A DNA stretch of 64,000 nucleotides from Prochlorococcus sp. AG-363-K07 (GCA_003280225.1 QCFO01000009.1:17475-81474), one strand, 5' to 3'. Positions 10,350 to 17,790 are shown, numbered from the stretch's first letter. The notes: generated by a model not told the origin, from the sequence alone. Numbers and translations are program-made.

Positions 10350-10550
10350 CTAGAAAGGGAATGGACCAGCTTGGCCTGAAGATGAAGTAAACCCAGTAAG
10401 AGCCCAGATACCAAAGGAGAAAAGAGCACAACCTGCGAAAAACATTAAGTGTGAGATATAACGAATGCGTTCTCTCTCGCTTATTCCACCTGCCATTGGG
10501 AGGTCACCTAAAAAGCGAGACTGTTCGCTTTTCTTGCCGGAGCTTGTCAT
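10350..10550 (-). CDS. Small single-span membrane protein, function unknown
   Basis: 66 aa from ATG at 10550; the frame extends 14 more codons to a GTG at 10592. The N-terminal half is polar. One hydrophobic segment (HLMFFAGCALFSFGIWALTGF) spans about residues 35-55, with a short Gly/Pro-rich tail. The C-terminal segment faintly recalls small thylakoid proteins, but the ExxNGR signature of Hli proteins is absent, so I do not assign it to that family. Confidence 0.6.
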   Translation of the reverse strand: MTSSGKKSEQSRFLGDLPMAGGISERERIRYISHLMFFAGCALFSFGIWALTGFTSSSGQAGPFPF

Positions 10551-10670
10551 GACAGGTGTTGGAGGGATATCTAGGCTCAAATTATCGCACACCCATCTAA
10601 TTAATCTCGACCGTTCTTTATCAATTGTGAATTATCAAGAGGCTTCAGAGGCAGGCATAAAATCAAAGTG

Positions 10671-10865
10671 TTGGCACGTTATGCGAATGCAAGCTAAACG
10701 GGGCTTTTTGAGAACCCTTTCTCCGAGGTAGGTCGATTTTGCTTCTTCGTTGAAACGTTTTTTGATCTGACCCTACGCATTGACCTAATCCGATAGGGGC
10801 AACTGGGACCATCCAGTCGTCAGCCTTAAAGACTGCTTATGGAGAAGGAAACACCGCCACCAGTC
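10671..10865 (-). pseudogene. Decayed copy of the LexA-box small gene at 11911-12245
   Basis: This stretch aligns with 12040-12245 over about 200 bp. Reading on the minus strand, ADDWMVPVAPIGLGQCV is preserved, with changes from the other copy mostly synonymous in that frame. It is broken by TAA just before the conserved block, by a one-base deletion after GQCV, by a 15-base deletion, and by loss of the Cys/His-rich C-terminus. The downstream frame still reads RFNEEA and then ACIRITCQHF. A LexA-type box lies just upstream at 10873-10886. Confidence 0.7.
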
Positions 10866-10872
10866 TTAGATT

Positions 10873-10886
10873 AGTACAATTGTTCT
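10873..10886. promoter_or_regulatory. LexA-type operator (copy 1)
   Basis: AGTACAATTGTTCT matches the cyanobacterial LexA-binding consensus RGTACNNNDGTWCB at every position. It sits just upstream of the decayed small gene (minus strand) and about 100 bases upstream of the secreted-protein gene at 10987 (plus strand). I found only one other full match in the window, at 12258. Confidence 0.65.
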
Positions 10887-10986
10887 ATTTATAGATATTC
10901 AGGTTGTCAACTGGGTGATCCTGTTTGCTGTGACTCTTCGAAAGTGAGAAGCTATGGCAACTGTCTGATCTGTCTTTTAAATAAGA

Positions 10987-11277
10987 ATGAAGAGACTCTT
11001 TCTCCTTCTTTCCTCTATGGCCCTAGTAACACTAATAATCCTCAATGCTCCTGCGGCAGACCAATATGCAAGTGATTCACATTGGTTTGGATATAGCAGA
11101 CAAGAATCGATTTACAACACTCCCTATGAAGCCAGGGCAGCTTGCTCAGAATGGAAATCTTCGATGCGGAGCGCTATCAAAAGAAATTGCGAATGGGAAA
11201 AAGTGACTAGGCAATTCCTTGGAAGGAAGTTGTCAAAGAAAGGAGAAGATCAAGTCATCAAAAGATTCCGTTACTAA
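10987..11277 (+). CDS. Small secreted hypothetical protein
   Basis: 96 aa. Residues 1-24 form a typical Sec signal peptide (KRLFLLLSSMALVTLIIL, then an Ala cleavage region). The mature part is basic and aromatic, with two cysteines about 14 residues apart (AACSEWKSS and RNCEWEK) that could form a disulfide in the periplasm. I do not recognise the family. The LexA-type box at 10873 lies in its upstream region, so stress control is possible but unproven. Confidence 0.6.
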   Translation: MKRLFLLLSSMALVTLIILNAPAADQYASDSHWFGYSRQESIYNTPYEARAACSEWKSSMRSAIKRNCEWEKVTRQFLGRKLSKKGEDQVIKRFRY

Positions 11278-11910
11278 TATCGTTTGATTCACTTAACTCT
11301 GCACACTACCTACAGAAACCGCACTTGATCCAAAAAGCAAGAGATGCATCATCATGGTTTCATTCGAAGGACTATTTCGATTTATCTATAATTATGAGTA
11401 GGCCACAGAAAAAACTTAGCCCCTACAAGCAATTTGATAAGCAATAAATGCTATTCAAGATGGTCTAATTATTGATCTTTTAAGAGATTGATCACCGTTT
11501 ATCTATCCTCTTGCTGACCGTTGATTTCTATAAACAAAATGGATAAGTCCAGATCATCAAAACCAAGAAGAAAGAAAATTACGAAAATTTTCCACTCCTA
11601 ATGAGGGCATTACAAGAGGAGGCACATACGAAGAAAAATTCAGCTAAGTACATAGAAAACCCATGGCTTTTCTATATTTTCAAAATGGAAATCACTTGGG
11701 ATCAAACTCAGCATGCTGATTCATTGCTACCAGAAAAGAAGCCATAAGAACATTGGAAGGAAGAATAGGCTGAAACTAGCCAAGAGAAAGTCGCGCTATA
11801 ACCACTACTAATTCCTAACTTAGAAGGACAGAATACTGATATATACGAAGATTTTTTCAAGATACAGACCTCATTAAGGATCTTCAGGCAGCCTCGGGAC
11901 ACGAACCAAT
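11278..11910. other. Gene-poor stretch, no supported feature
   Basis: 633 bases without a convincing gene. Short open frames on both strands, including 11708-11902 minus, have low-complexity or implausible composition and no start signal. No tRNA-like or repeated element was seen. It may be decayed coding DNA in the accessory zone. Confidence 0.5.
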
Positions 11911-12165
11911 CTATTTATCTCGTCGCGGCAGCCAAAGCGGACACCTTGAAGAGAGATGCTCTCCATGAGGAATGAGTCGTTGTTGGATGTGACAAGTCAA
12001 GAGAGTTCGGCAATGCTTGTCGCAGCAATAGTTGAAGTATTGGCACGTTATGCAAACGCAAGCTGAACGGGACTTTTTGAGAACCCCTTCTTCGAGGTAG
12101 TCCCATTCGGCTTCTTCGTTGAAACGTTTTTCTGGCAAAGCTTTTTTGGTCTGACCCTTACGCAT
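11911..12165 (-). CDS. Cys/His-rich small protein; downstream frame of a probable -1 frameshift gene
   Basis: An 84-aa frame (ATG at 12165). The C-terminal half has a dense Cys/His set: CVCITC, CCDKHC, LTC, IPHGEH and RCPLW. This resembles a small zinc-binding domain. The preceding block RFNEEAEWDYLEEG is preserved in the decayed copy. The upstream frame (12245-12048) carries the conserved ADDWMVPAAPIGLGQCV block and the LexA-type box, and is joined to this frame by A_AAA_AAG at 12147-12141. A -1 slip there yields 35 + 76 = 111 residues. The alternatives are translation from the internal ATG or a plain frameshift mutation. I do not recognise a function. Confidence 0.55.
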   Translation of the reverse strand: MRKGQTKKALPEKRFNEEAEWDYLEEGVLKKSRSACVCITCQYFNYCCDKHCRTLLTCHIQQRLIPHGEHLSSRCPLWLPRRDK

Positions 12166-12245
12166 TGACCTAGTCCAATAGGAGCCGCTGGGACCATCCA
12201 GTCGTCAGCCTTAAAGACTGCGTAGGGAGATGCAGATGGCGCCAT
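12048..12245 (-). CDS. Upstream frame of the LexA-box small gene (65 aa if read to its own stop)
   Basis: The ATG at 12245 lies 12 bases downstream of the LexA-type box. Residues 8-29 contain YAVFKADDW and PIGLGQCV. Against the decayed copy at 10671-10865 the base changes in this part are mostly synonymous in this frame, so this frame was once under selection. After Lys35 the frame runs on into low-quality basic sequence, whereas the -1 frame carries the conserved FNEEAEWDYLEEG block. The true product is probably the fusion described for 11911-12165. Confidence 0.5.
   Translation of the reverse strand: MAPSASPYAVFKADDWMVPAAPIGLGQCVRVRPKKLCQKNVSTKKPNGTTSKKGFSKSPVQLAFA
12141..12147 (-). promoter_or_regulatory. 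In-phase slippery heptamer A_AAA_AAG (candidate -1 frameshift site)
   Basis: Read on the minus strand, codons 33-35 of the upstream frame are CCA AAA AAG, giving the X_XXY_YYZ phase of a bacterial -1 slippery site. After a slip the next codon is GCT, which is exactly the frame of the Cys/His-rich protein. The decayed copy has A_AAA_AAC at the equivalent place and phase, once its upstream one-base deletion is restored. Confidence 0.5.
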
Positions 12246-12257
12246 TAGCTCTTTAAT

Positions 12258-12271
12258 AGTACATCTGTTCT
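12258..12271. promoter_or_regulatory. LexA-type operator (copy 2)
   Basis: AGTACATCTGTTCT fits RGTACNNNDGTWCB at every position. On the minus strand it overlaps a possible -10 element (TACTAT) and lies 12 bases from the ATG at 12245. On the plus strand it is 45 bases before the secreted-protein gene at 12317. A repressor bound here could cover both promoters. Confidence 0.7.
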
Positions 12272-12316
12272 AGTAGCGGAATCGGTTTATGTCAACACAG
12301 AGAAAAATTCACTAGT

Positions 12317-12490
12317 ATGTCTCAAATTTTTGGAATCAAAGTGAAAGCAGTCCTTCCGTTGGTTTTGGCTATTTCAGTTAGTTCAGGTCCAGCTTTGGCC
12401 TGGGGTGGCGATGATTGTCCTTTTTCCAAGAAAGATACAAACCAGGCAGCATCCACTGAAAAGGTACAGGAATCAGAATCCTCCAATTAA
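12317..12490 (+). CDS. Small secreted protein (57 aa)
   Basis: ATG at 12317. Residues 1-29 are a clear Sec signal peptide: a basic start, a hydrophobic core (AVLPLVLAISVS), then PALA before the predicted cleavage at AWGG. The mature peptide is only about 28 residues, acidic and polar, with one cysteine in DDCPFSKKD. The family is not recognised. It diverges from the LexA-box small gene and may share its operator. Confidence 0.6.
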   Translation: MSQIFGIKVKAVLPLVLAISVSSGPALAWGGDDCPFSKKDTNQAASTEKVQESESSN

Positions 12491-12532
12491 CGAGAAATCC
12501 ATTAGGTTCTCTGGAATTTATGTTTTTATGCA

Positions 12533-12691
12533 ATAGGTTTAGACCTAGCGGCACTTAGCTTTTCCTCTGTACTTGCTCTAGGCGCCATCTGGCTAGTTAG
12601 CAGCTTCTTTGAAGAGGATGACGACGACCAAGACGATGGTGGCTTAGGAACTCCTGGTTATCAACCCGCCTATGCAGGCAGCCCTAGCTAA
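12533..12691 (+). pseudogene. Second copy of small acidic membrane protein, canonical start codon lost
   Basis: The frame encodes VLALGAIWLVSSFFEEDDDD and a Gly/Pro/Tyr-rich tail, nearly identical to the intact gene at 14431-14577. The intact copy begins GTG GAT TTT GAT; here the aligned codons are ATA GGT TTA GAC. Back to the in-frame TAG at 12503 there is no ATG, GTG or TTG. It is either a pseudogene or starts at AUA. It converges on the recombinase, whose stop lies 11 bases away. Confidence 0.65.
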
Positions 12692-12702
12692 CTGAAATAG
12701 CT

Positions 12703-13962
12703 TTATTTGTTGAGCAAGACGGCAGCCTTATCTGCATCTAGTTGGTCATAAGTCGAGTTATAGATTTTGTAGTGAGTATGGATATCATGCCCGAGCGAGT
12801 TAGAAGCTTGTCTTGGATCAAGCTCTGAATAAATACTTCTAATCCCCCATGCATGGCGAAGATCAAGTAACTGGAAATTCTCAATTCCAAGCTTTTGAGT
12901 TTTGCGTTTTAGATAATTCAACCAATGCCCGCAATGATATTTAGTAATGGTTGGATCGTAATTATCGAGCCCAAAGGTATAAGGCCTTTCTACCTCTAAT
13001 AAGTTCCAACGTTCCACAAATTCTTGAGGCAAGGCCAATGGAAATTTTTCATGCTTTTTCCTCCCTTTTGGAAGGTTGATTGCATAAGAGGTGCCAGTTT
13101 TATTAGGTATTAAAGAAAAGGTTTCAGCAGGTCGAGTTCCATAAACATATTGAGCAGCAGTTAGCCATCCATAAGGGCAGTAATCTTTACTTCTGCCATG
13201 TTTATCCTTATACCCATCGAATCTGACTTGTAGTTTTCTCCTTCTTTCATCATCTTCCCGAACACTGTCGATCAGTTGAATCAATAAAGCATCCTCAATA
13301 ACCTTTCTTTTCTTTGGCTCATAGCTCCCGACTAATTCATCAATGGCCTCTTCACCACTCAAGCCGTTTAATAGAGCCAGACGTTTTAGGTACTGACAAG
13401 CTTTAATTCTTGAGCTTGTACCAGGCTCCGTCTCATTAGAAATCCAGTCCAACAAAATATTGATGTTTAAATCAGCCTGTTGTGGGAGCTTCTTTAAAAC
13501 AGAATCAATTCTCGCCCAAGACCGTTGACTTTGAAGGTTGTTTTTTTTCTTTCCCTTCCAAAAGGATTCCTTTAAAACATCGATTGCTTCTTTAAAGATT
13601 TTGGTGCGTTGAGCAATTTGGATATCTGGTACGTCCCAAGGGAAAACATCCGGCAAAAAACCATTTGCCAGTATTGAACCCCAAAGTTGAACAACACGGT
13701 TTTCAACATTCATTAAGGACTGAAGATCTGCAGGCAAGCGAAGAGAAACTTTCCTCTCCTTCTTTTCTTCAGTTCGAGTTGCGTAAGTACCTCTTAGATA
13801 GAAGTTGTTTTTGACGATTATGATTCTGCCTCTTACACCTTTGATCTTTAATCTTGCGTTCAACTCAGAAACTAATTTCCGTATTTCCGAATCTGATTTC
13901 ATATGGCTCTGGTCTTCTGAACCAGAGGCACTTTCCAAATGTGTTGGAATTTCCTGAACCAT
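12703..13962 (-). CDS. Tyrosine recombinase / phage-type integrase
   Basis: 419 aa. The catalytic set can be followed in the C-terminal domain: Arg in YGTRPAET (near residue 275), DLRHAWGIRS (His and the second Arg, near 368), LGHDIHTHYKIY (His and the Tyr nucleophile, near 389-399). The N-terminal part (RIIIVKNNFYLRGTYATRTEE) resembles an arm-type DNA-binding domain and is followed by a core-binding domain. It starts at ATG 13962, with phased short repeats directly upstream, and is 185 bases from tRNA-Ser, a usual integration target. Elements of this build (tycheposons) are known in Prochlorococcus. The reading frame looks intact. Confidence 0.9.
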   Translation of the reverse strand: MVQEIPTHLESASGSEDQSHMKSDSEIRKLVSELNARLKIKGVRGRIIIVKNNFYLRGTYATRTEEKKERKVSLRLPADLQSLMNVENRVVQLWGSILANGFLPDVFPWDVPDIQIAQRTKIFKEAIDVLKESFWKGKKKNNLQSQRSWARIDSVLKKLPQQADLNINILLDWISNETEPGTSSRIKACQYLKRLALLNGLSGEEAIDELVGSYEPKKRKVIEDALLIQLIDSVREDDERRRKLQVRFDGYKDKHGRSKDYCPYGWLTAAQYVYGTRPAETFSLIPNKTGTSYAINLPKGRKKHEKFPLALPQEFVERWNLLEVERPYTFGLDNYDPTITKYHCGHWLNYLKRKTQKLGIENFQLLDLRHAWGIRSIYSELDPRQASNSLGHDIHTHYKIYNSTYDQLDADKAAVLLNK

Positions 13963-13976
13963 TTAGGCTTTAAAAA

Positions 13977-14036
13977 GTTTCCGAATAGTTTCCGGATCTA
14001 TGGCGGGAATTGTCAGGGAATGTCAGAGTGCTGTCA
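13977..14036. promoter_or_regulatory. Helically phased short repeats upstream of the recombinase gene
   Basis: GTTTCCG occurs at 13977 and 13988 (11-bp period). TGTCA occurs at 14011, 14021 and 14032 (periods of 10 and 11). All lie between the recombinase start at 13962 and tRNA-Ser. Spacing of one helical turn suggests cooperative protein binding, either for autoregulation or as arm sites for recombination. Confidence 0.4.
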
Positions 14037-14146
14037 AGACCAGAGGGAACTTCTTAAATAGCTTCTTAATGCCCGGAACCCTTTATTACTAGTGATTATA
14101 AGCCAGTTGCTAGTATTGATGTGGCGACGTCACTGATCGTCCAATT

Positions 14147-14233
14147 GGAGGGGTGGTCGAGTGGTTGATGGCTCTGGTCTTGAAAACCAGCATGTCCGCA
14201 AGGGCATCGTGGGTTCGAATCCCACCCCCTCCG
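14147..14233 (+). tRNA. tRNA-Ser (anticodon UGA)
   Basis: The acceptor stem GGAGGGG pairs with CCCCTCC, followed by discriminator G. The anticodon arm reads CTGGTCTTGAAAACCAG with TGA in the loop. There is a long variable arm (TGTCCGCAAGGGCA) and a T-loop GTTCGAATCC. The long variable arm and TGA identify serine. No second copy of the 3' end was seen elsewhere in the window. Confidence 0.97.
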
Positions 14234-14430
14234 TTCTCAAAGCGCTGCCAGAGTAACCTTGCAAGATTTCAAACGTCCTTTAATCATCAAATCAAAGGAT
14301 TAGTTGCTCTCTATTTGCTTTGAATTTTCAAGTATATATTTAGGGAAGGCCCTAAAACCCCAAATTGGGTGAGATATATAACTCAAGCTGTTAAAGGATA
14401 AGGATATTGCGGGTATTGAGGTTTTTTGAG

Positions 14431-14577
14431 TTAGGCAGAGCTGCCAGCATAAACAGGGCTTCCTAATCCACCTCCATCTTGATCGTCATCGTCTTCTTCA
14501 AAGAAGGTACTGACTAGCCAGATCGCACCTAGTGCCAAAACTATGGAGTAACTTATGGCTGCTAGATCAAAATCCAC
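14431..14577 (-). CDS. Small single-span membrane protein with acidic tail (intact copy)
   Basis: 48 aa, GTG start at 14577. Residues 5-25 form one membrane helix (SIVLALGAIWLVSTFF). A run EEDDDDQD follows, then a Gly-rich tail ending YAGSSA. The acidic run could bind divalent cations or a basic partner. An almost identical copy in opposite orientation lies at 12533-12691, so the pair brackets the recombinase and tRNA-Ser. The family is not recognised. Confidence 0.65.
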   Translation of the reverse strand: MDFDLAAISYSIVLALGAIWLVSTFFEEDDDDQDGGGLGSPVYAGSSA

Positions 14578-14626
14578 TGCAAAAGAAAACTAAATTCAAG
14601 AGAGCTTAATGGATCTACGGATAAAA

Positions 14627-14803
14627 TTATTCCCAGGGGAGATCAATTTTCTTTCCGGACTTTCTGTCGCGAATCATCCCTCCCCACCAGGTCCACAAAA
14701 ACTGAAGCCCAGTTATGCAAAGAAGCAAAACCGCAAGAATTAGCCACGTGTCTTCACTAAGACCAAGCCACATAGGAACAGACCAAGGAATTATTACAAG
14801 CAT
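14627..14803 (-). CDS. Small Trp-rich membrane protein (58 aa)
   Basis: ATG at 14803. Residues 18-37 form a hydrophobic helix (TWLILAVLLLCITGLQFLW), flanked by WTWWGG and a basic tail (IRDRKSGKKIDLPWE). This gives the topology of a one- or two-span protein with a cytoplasmic C-terminus by the positive-inside rule. It lies 49 bases upstream of the acidic small membrane protein gene on the same strand, so they may be co-transcribed. The function is unknown. Confidence 0.6.
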   Translation of the reverse strand: MLVIIPWSVPMWLGLSEDTWLILAVLLLCITGLQFLWTWWGGMIRDRKSGKKIDLPWE

Positions 14804-15278
14804 AGAGAAGTACTGATCTGGGAATCAAAAAGAGTTAAGTACACATCTAAATGGGATTTTTCGATTATCCTCTATATCTAGTGTTAGCTTTCTGATCCGT
14901 TTTTCTCATTATTTTTTATTGGATTTTTATCCTATAAAGTAAAGGCCTCAAACAAAAGAAAAAGCCCTCAGACTAAACCCTTTAAGCGTTTTAAGAATAG
15001 GCTGAGATTAGTTGCATGACTCATACAACTTATTAGTTCTGGAAGACAGGTATCTGCATATTCCAAGAGCAGCTATATATTCAATTTAATGCGTCAAAGT
15101 TGAAGAACAAATCGTTAAAGAAGAGACTTCAATTATTGATCGGATAGATATTGTCAACCTCTTTTTATTCTTTAAATTCAGCAGAAAGCAATTCTGATTG
15201 GGACAATCTCAGATGAGGGAATCCCCAATAAAAACACTTCAAAGGGAAGAAGTTAATTTAGACAAAGACTTTTTGAGA
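14804..15278. other. Gene-poor stretch, no supported feature
   Basis: 475 bases with only very short open frames on both strands and no tRNA-like fold or repeat that I can see. Composition is AT-rich like the rest of the accessory zone. Confidence 0.5.
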
Positions 15279-15446
15279 CTATGCCACTGAAGTAACTTCT
15301 TGATCCCTAATGGACCTGAGATACCTTTTACGTTGGCCACTTCCCTCAATTTCTACATACCAACCACAAGCAAGCCTATGGTCGCTTTCTTCGAAATCAG
15401 GTTGTAACTTCAACTGAGAGTTGTAACTCTTCTTTGGATTTTTCAT
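15279..15446 (-). CDS. Small basic hypothetical protein (55 aa)
   Basis: ATG at 15446 gives 55 aa; a longer frame to 15527 lacks a better start. The sequence is soluble with a core HRLACGWYVEIEGSGQRKRY that looks like a compact beta-rich fold. No known motif or partner gene is visible. Confidence 0.5.
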   Translation of the reverse strand: MKNPKKSYNSQLKLQPDFEESDHRLACGWYVEIEGSGQRKRYLRSIRDQEVTSVA

Positions 15447-15831
15447 AATGTAATTATTACATATTGCCTTTACGTTGTTGGATATCTCCAAACAGAGCCT
15501 CTTCTTTGAAGCTTTGGGAGGTTGCACTGTTAGCTATCAGTTCACAAGTATTCTTATTTATGCGCTTTGTTTCTTTAAGTTTGCGCAGCCGTCGCCAAGC
15601 TTTTAAAGACATGCAAGGGAACGCCTCCTTTTTCGTAATAAAAGCTAGTGTTTCCAAGTCTTATAGAACATCTTTACACTTACAAATAATTACTATAGAT
15701 AGATTAACCTTTGAAGTTTTGATAGATATTTGGTTATGGTATTTAAAATGACTAAATGATACAAATCCTAAGAGCTGAATACTAACTCAAGGGTTAGAAT
15801 ATTGAATTATTTTCTGAATACGAAAATTCCA

Positions 15832-16755
15832 ATGAAAAAAGTAAAGTCCTTGATTCTTGGAACTATCATATTATTGTTAACCGCTTGCACGTCAACGCAA
15901 ACTAGCGTCAAGACCTCGCCAACAAAGGGAACAAAACCAGTAGTTCTAACCACCTTTACAATTATCGCAGATATAGCAAGAAATGTGTCTGGAAACAGAC
16001 TACAAGTCAATTCAATTACTAAAGTTGGTTCTGAAATTCATGGTTATCAACCAACACCAAGAGATGTCATTAAAGCGACCAAAGCTCAACTTATTATTGA
16101 AAATGGTTTAGGTCTTGAGCTTTGGTCGAAAAAATTTACCGCATCAGCCGGCAATGTCCCAACAGTAGTGTTAAGTGATGGAATAGAACCATTTTTAATT
16201 GAGGGAGATGTATATGCTGGAAAGCCTAATCCGCATGCATGGATGTCGCCTAAAAGAGCTATGCATTACGTTGATAAAATCGTAGAAGCATTTATAGGAC
16301 TTGATCCGAATGGTAAATCTTTTTACATCAATAATGCAAATATCTACAAAGAAAAATTGGCTAAACTGGATAAAGAATTAAGGGCAAAATTAAATACAAT
16401 ACCTTCCTCAAAAAGAGTTCTTGTAAGCTGTGAGGGTGCTTTTACATATCTAGCTAAAGACTATGGAATGGAAGAGGCTTATTTATGGCCAGTCAACGCA
16501 GAAAGTCAAGTAACACCTAGACGTATGCTCAATCTTATAAAGATAATCAAGCAAAAAGAAATACCTACTATTTTCTGTGAGAGCACAGTGAGTGCAAAAG
16601 CCCAGATAGAAGTTGCAAAAGAATCAGGAGCATTCTTTGGAGGGAATTTCTATGTAGATTCTTTATCCGAAGCCGACGGGCCTGCTCCAACATTTTTACG
16701 ACTTTTACGTCACAATGTTGATCTAATTGTAGAAGGGCTTGCTCATAGGCAGTAA
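15832..16755 (+). CDS. Manganese/zinc-type ABC transporter substrate-binding lipoprotein
   Basis: 307 aa from ATG at 15832; an upstream in-frame ATG-less extension to TTG at 15802 is less likely. The signal peptide ends at the lipobox LTAC (Cys19). It is a cluster A-I (cluster 9) metal-binding protein. Candidate ligands are His in EIHGYQPTPRD, His in NPHAWMSP, Glu in FCESTVSA and Asp in YVDSLSEAD, the His-His-Glu-Asp set of manganese binders such as MntC. The His-rich loop of many ZnuA proteins is absent. No ATPase or permease partner is adjacent, which is unusual. Confidence 0.85.
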   Translation: MKKVKSLILGTIILLLTACTSTQTSVKTSPTKGTKPVVLTTFTIIADIARNVSGNRLQVNSITKVGSEIHGYQPTPRDVIKATKAQLIIENGLGLELWSKKFTASAGNVPTVVLSDGIEPFLIEGDVYAGKPNPHAWMSPKRAMHYVDKIVEAFIGLDPNGKSFYINNANIYKEKLAKLDKELRAKLNTIPSSKRVLVSCEGAFTYLAKDYGMEEAYLWPVNAESQVTPRRMLNLIKIIKQKEIPTIFCESTVSAKAQIEVAKESGAFFGGNFYVDSLSEADGPAPTFLRLLRHNVDLIVEGLAHRQ

Positions 16756-16830
16756 AACAATAAATATGTAAGATATATATTTACTAACAAAAGAACGATC
16801 TTCAGTCTCCATCTGAAAAAATATATTTAT

Positions 16831-16945
16831 AGGTTCCAATGGGGAACAGCCATTGGAGGTAACGGGGAAAATCCGGTGAGAATCCGTTACTGTCCCGCAG
16901 CTGTGAAGTATCGAGTTAATCGATATCAGTCAGAACGCCCACCTT
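16831..16945 (+). ncRNA. Cobalamin (adenosylcobalamin) riboswitch
   Basis: Conserved blocks appear in order: GGGGAAAATCCGGTGAGAAT near 16864, ACTGTCCCGCAGCTGTGAAG near 16889 and the B12 box AGTCAGAACGCCC near 16928. The hupE start codon is 30 bases further on, with GAGGA between. Ligand binding normally lowers expression, so hupE would be repressed when cobalamin is plentiful. Confidence 0.95.
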
Positions 16946-16972
16946 GTTCCACAATTCGACGAGGATCGAAGC

Positions 16973-17605
16973 ATGAAGCCTCCTATTTTCGGATCTAAAT
17001 TCTCAGATTTTTCTCAAGTCTTTCTTTTAATTTTGATGCTTAGTTTCACTAAGCCAGCTTTTGCCCATCACCCCTTCGGAATGGGAGACAGCTCTAATTT
17101 ATCAACTTTGCAAGGCTTACTTAGTGGCATTGGGCATCCATTACTTGGCCCAGATCATCTCATTTTTATGCTGGGCATCCTTCTTCTAGGGCTCAAAAGA
17201 GCGAAGAGTTGGATTTTCCCTCTTTTAGCTGCTGGATTAGGAGGAAGTGCATTTGTTCAGTTGGTGCCCCTACCAGAATTCCTAGCACCTTGGGCTGAAG
17301 TACTGGTTTCATTATCGCTGGCATGTGAAGGGTTAATTATTCTGAACCTTTTGCACAAAAAATGGATTTTCCCGATGTTTGCTCTTCACGGGTACTTACT
17401 TGGGAGCACAATTGTCGGAGCAGAACCAACCCCTCTTGCAGGATATTTTCTAGGACTTCTTCTTGCACAAGGATCCTTACTTCTAGTTATAACAGCGATA
17501 AGTCAAAAAAGTATATATTGGCTAGGCCTCAAAGGGAAACTTTTAGCTGCTGGAATTTGGGTTGGGATAGGATTAGCCTTCTCATGGGTTTCTCTAGTGG
17601 AATAG
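16973..17605 (+). CDS. hupE: HupE/UreJ family metal transporter (probable cobalt uptake)
   Basis: 210 aa. A signal-type N-terminus ends at FAHHPFGMG, placing a His-rich segment outside the membrane. The family motif GIGHPLLGPDHLIFMLG (HPxxGxDH) is near residues 52-68. About six membrane spans follow. HupE/UreJ proteins move nickel or cobalt. The B12 riboswitch directly upstream points to cobalt for corrin synthesis, which agrees with cbiX and nrdJ in this window. The start is ATG at 16973 with a clear ribosome-binding site. Confidence 0.9.
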   Translation: MKPPIFGSKFSDFSQVFLLILMLSFTKPAFAHHPFGMGDSSNLSTLQGLLSGIGHPLLGPDHLIFMLGILLLGLKRAKSWIFPLLAAGLGGSAFVQLVPLPEFLAPWAEVLVSLSLACEGLIILNLLHKKWIFPMFALHGYLLGSTIVGAEPTPLAGYFLGLLLAQGSLLLVITAISQKSIYWLGLKGKLLAAGIWVGIGLAFSWVSLVE

Positions 17606-17790
17606 GTGACTAAAAAGAACAACAAATACCTTTAAAAGATCTAGAATTATCAATCTAATTTAAAATTAATAATTATTCTGTAGCACTTAGCAGAATATAT
17701 TCTCAATACTTTTTGGATCAAATAAAAGTGGTTTTTAATTTCCTATTGACAATAACCACTTGATGATTTAATTACTCCACAAAACACTAT

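Noticed and set aside
10350..10592. High-light-inducible (Hli) protein assignment
   Set aside because: The ExxNGR chlorophyll-binding signature is absent.
11708..11902. 64-aa open frame on the minus strand
   Set aside because: Low-complexity Ser/Cys/Phe composition, no start signal, and it sits in decayed DNA.
14147..14233. Search for a second att copy of the tRNA-Ser 3' end
   Set aside because: No direct repeat of the 3' end was found within the window.
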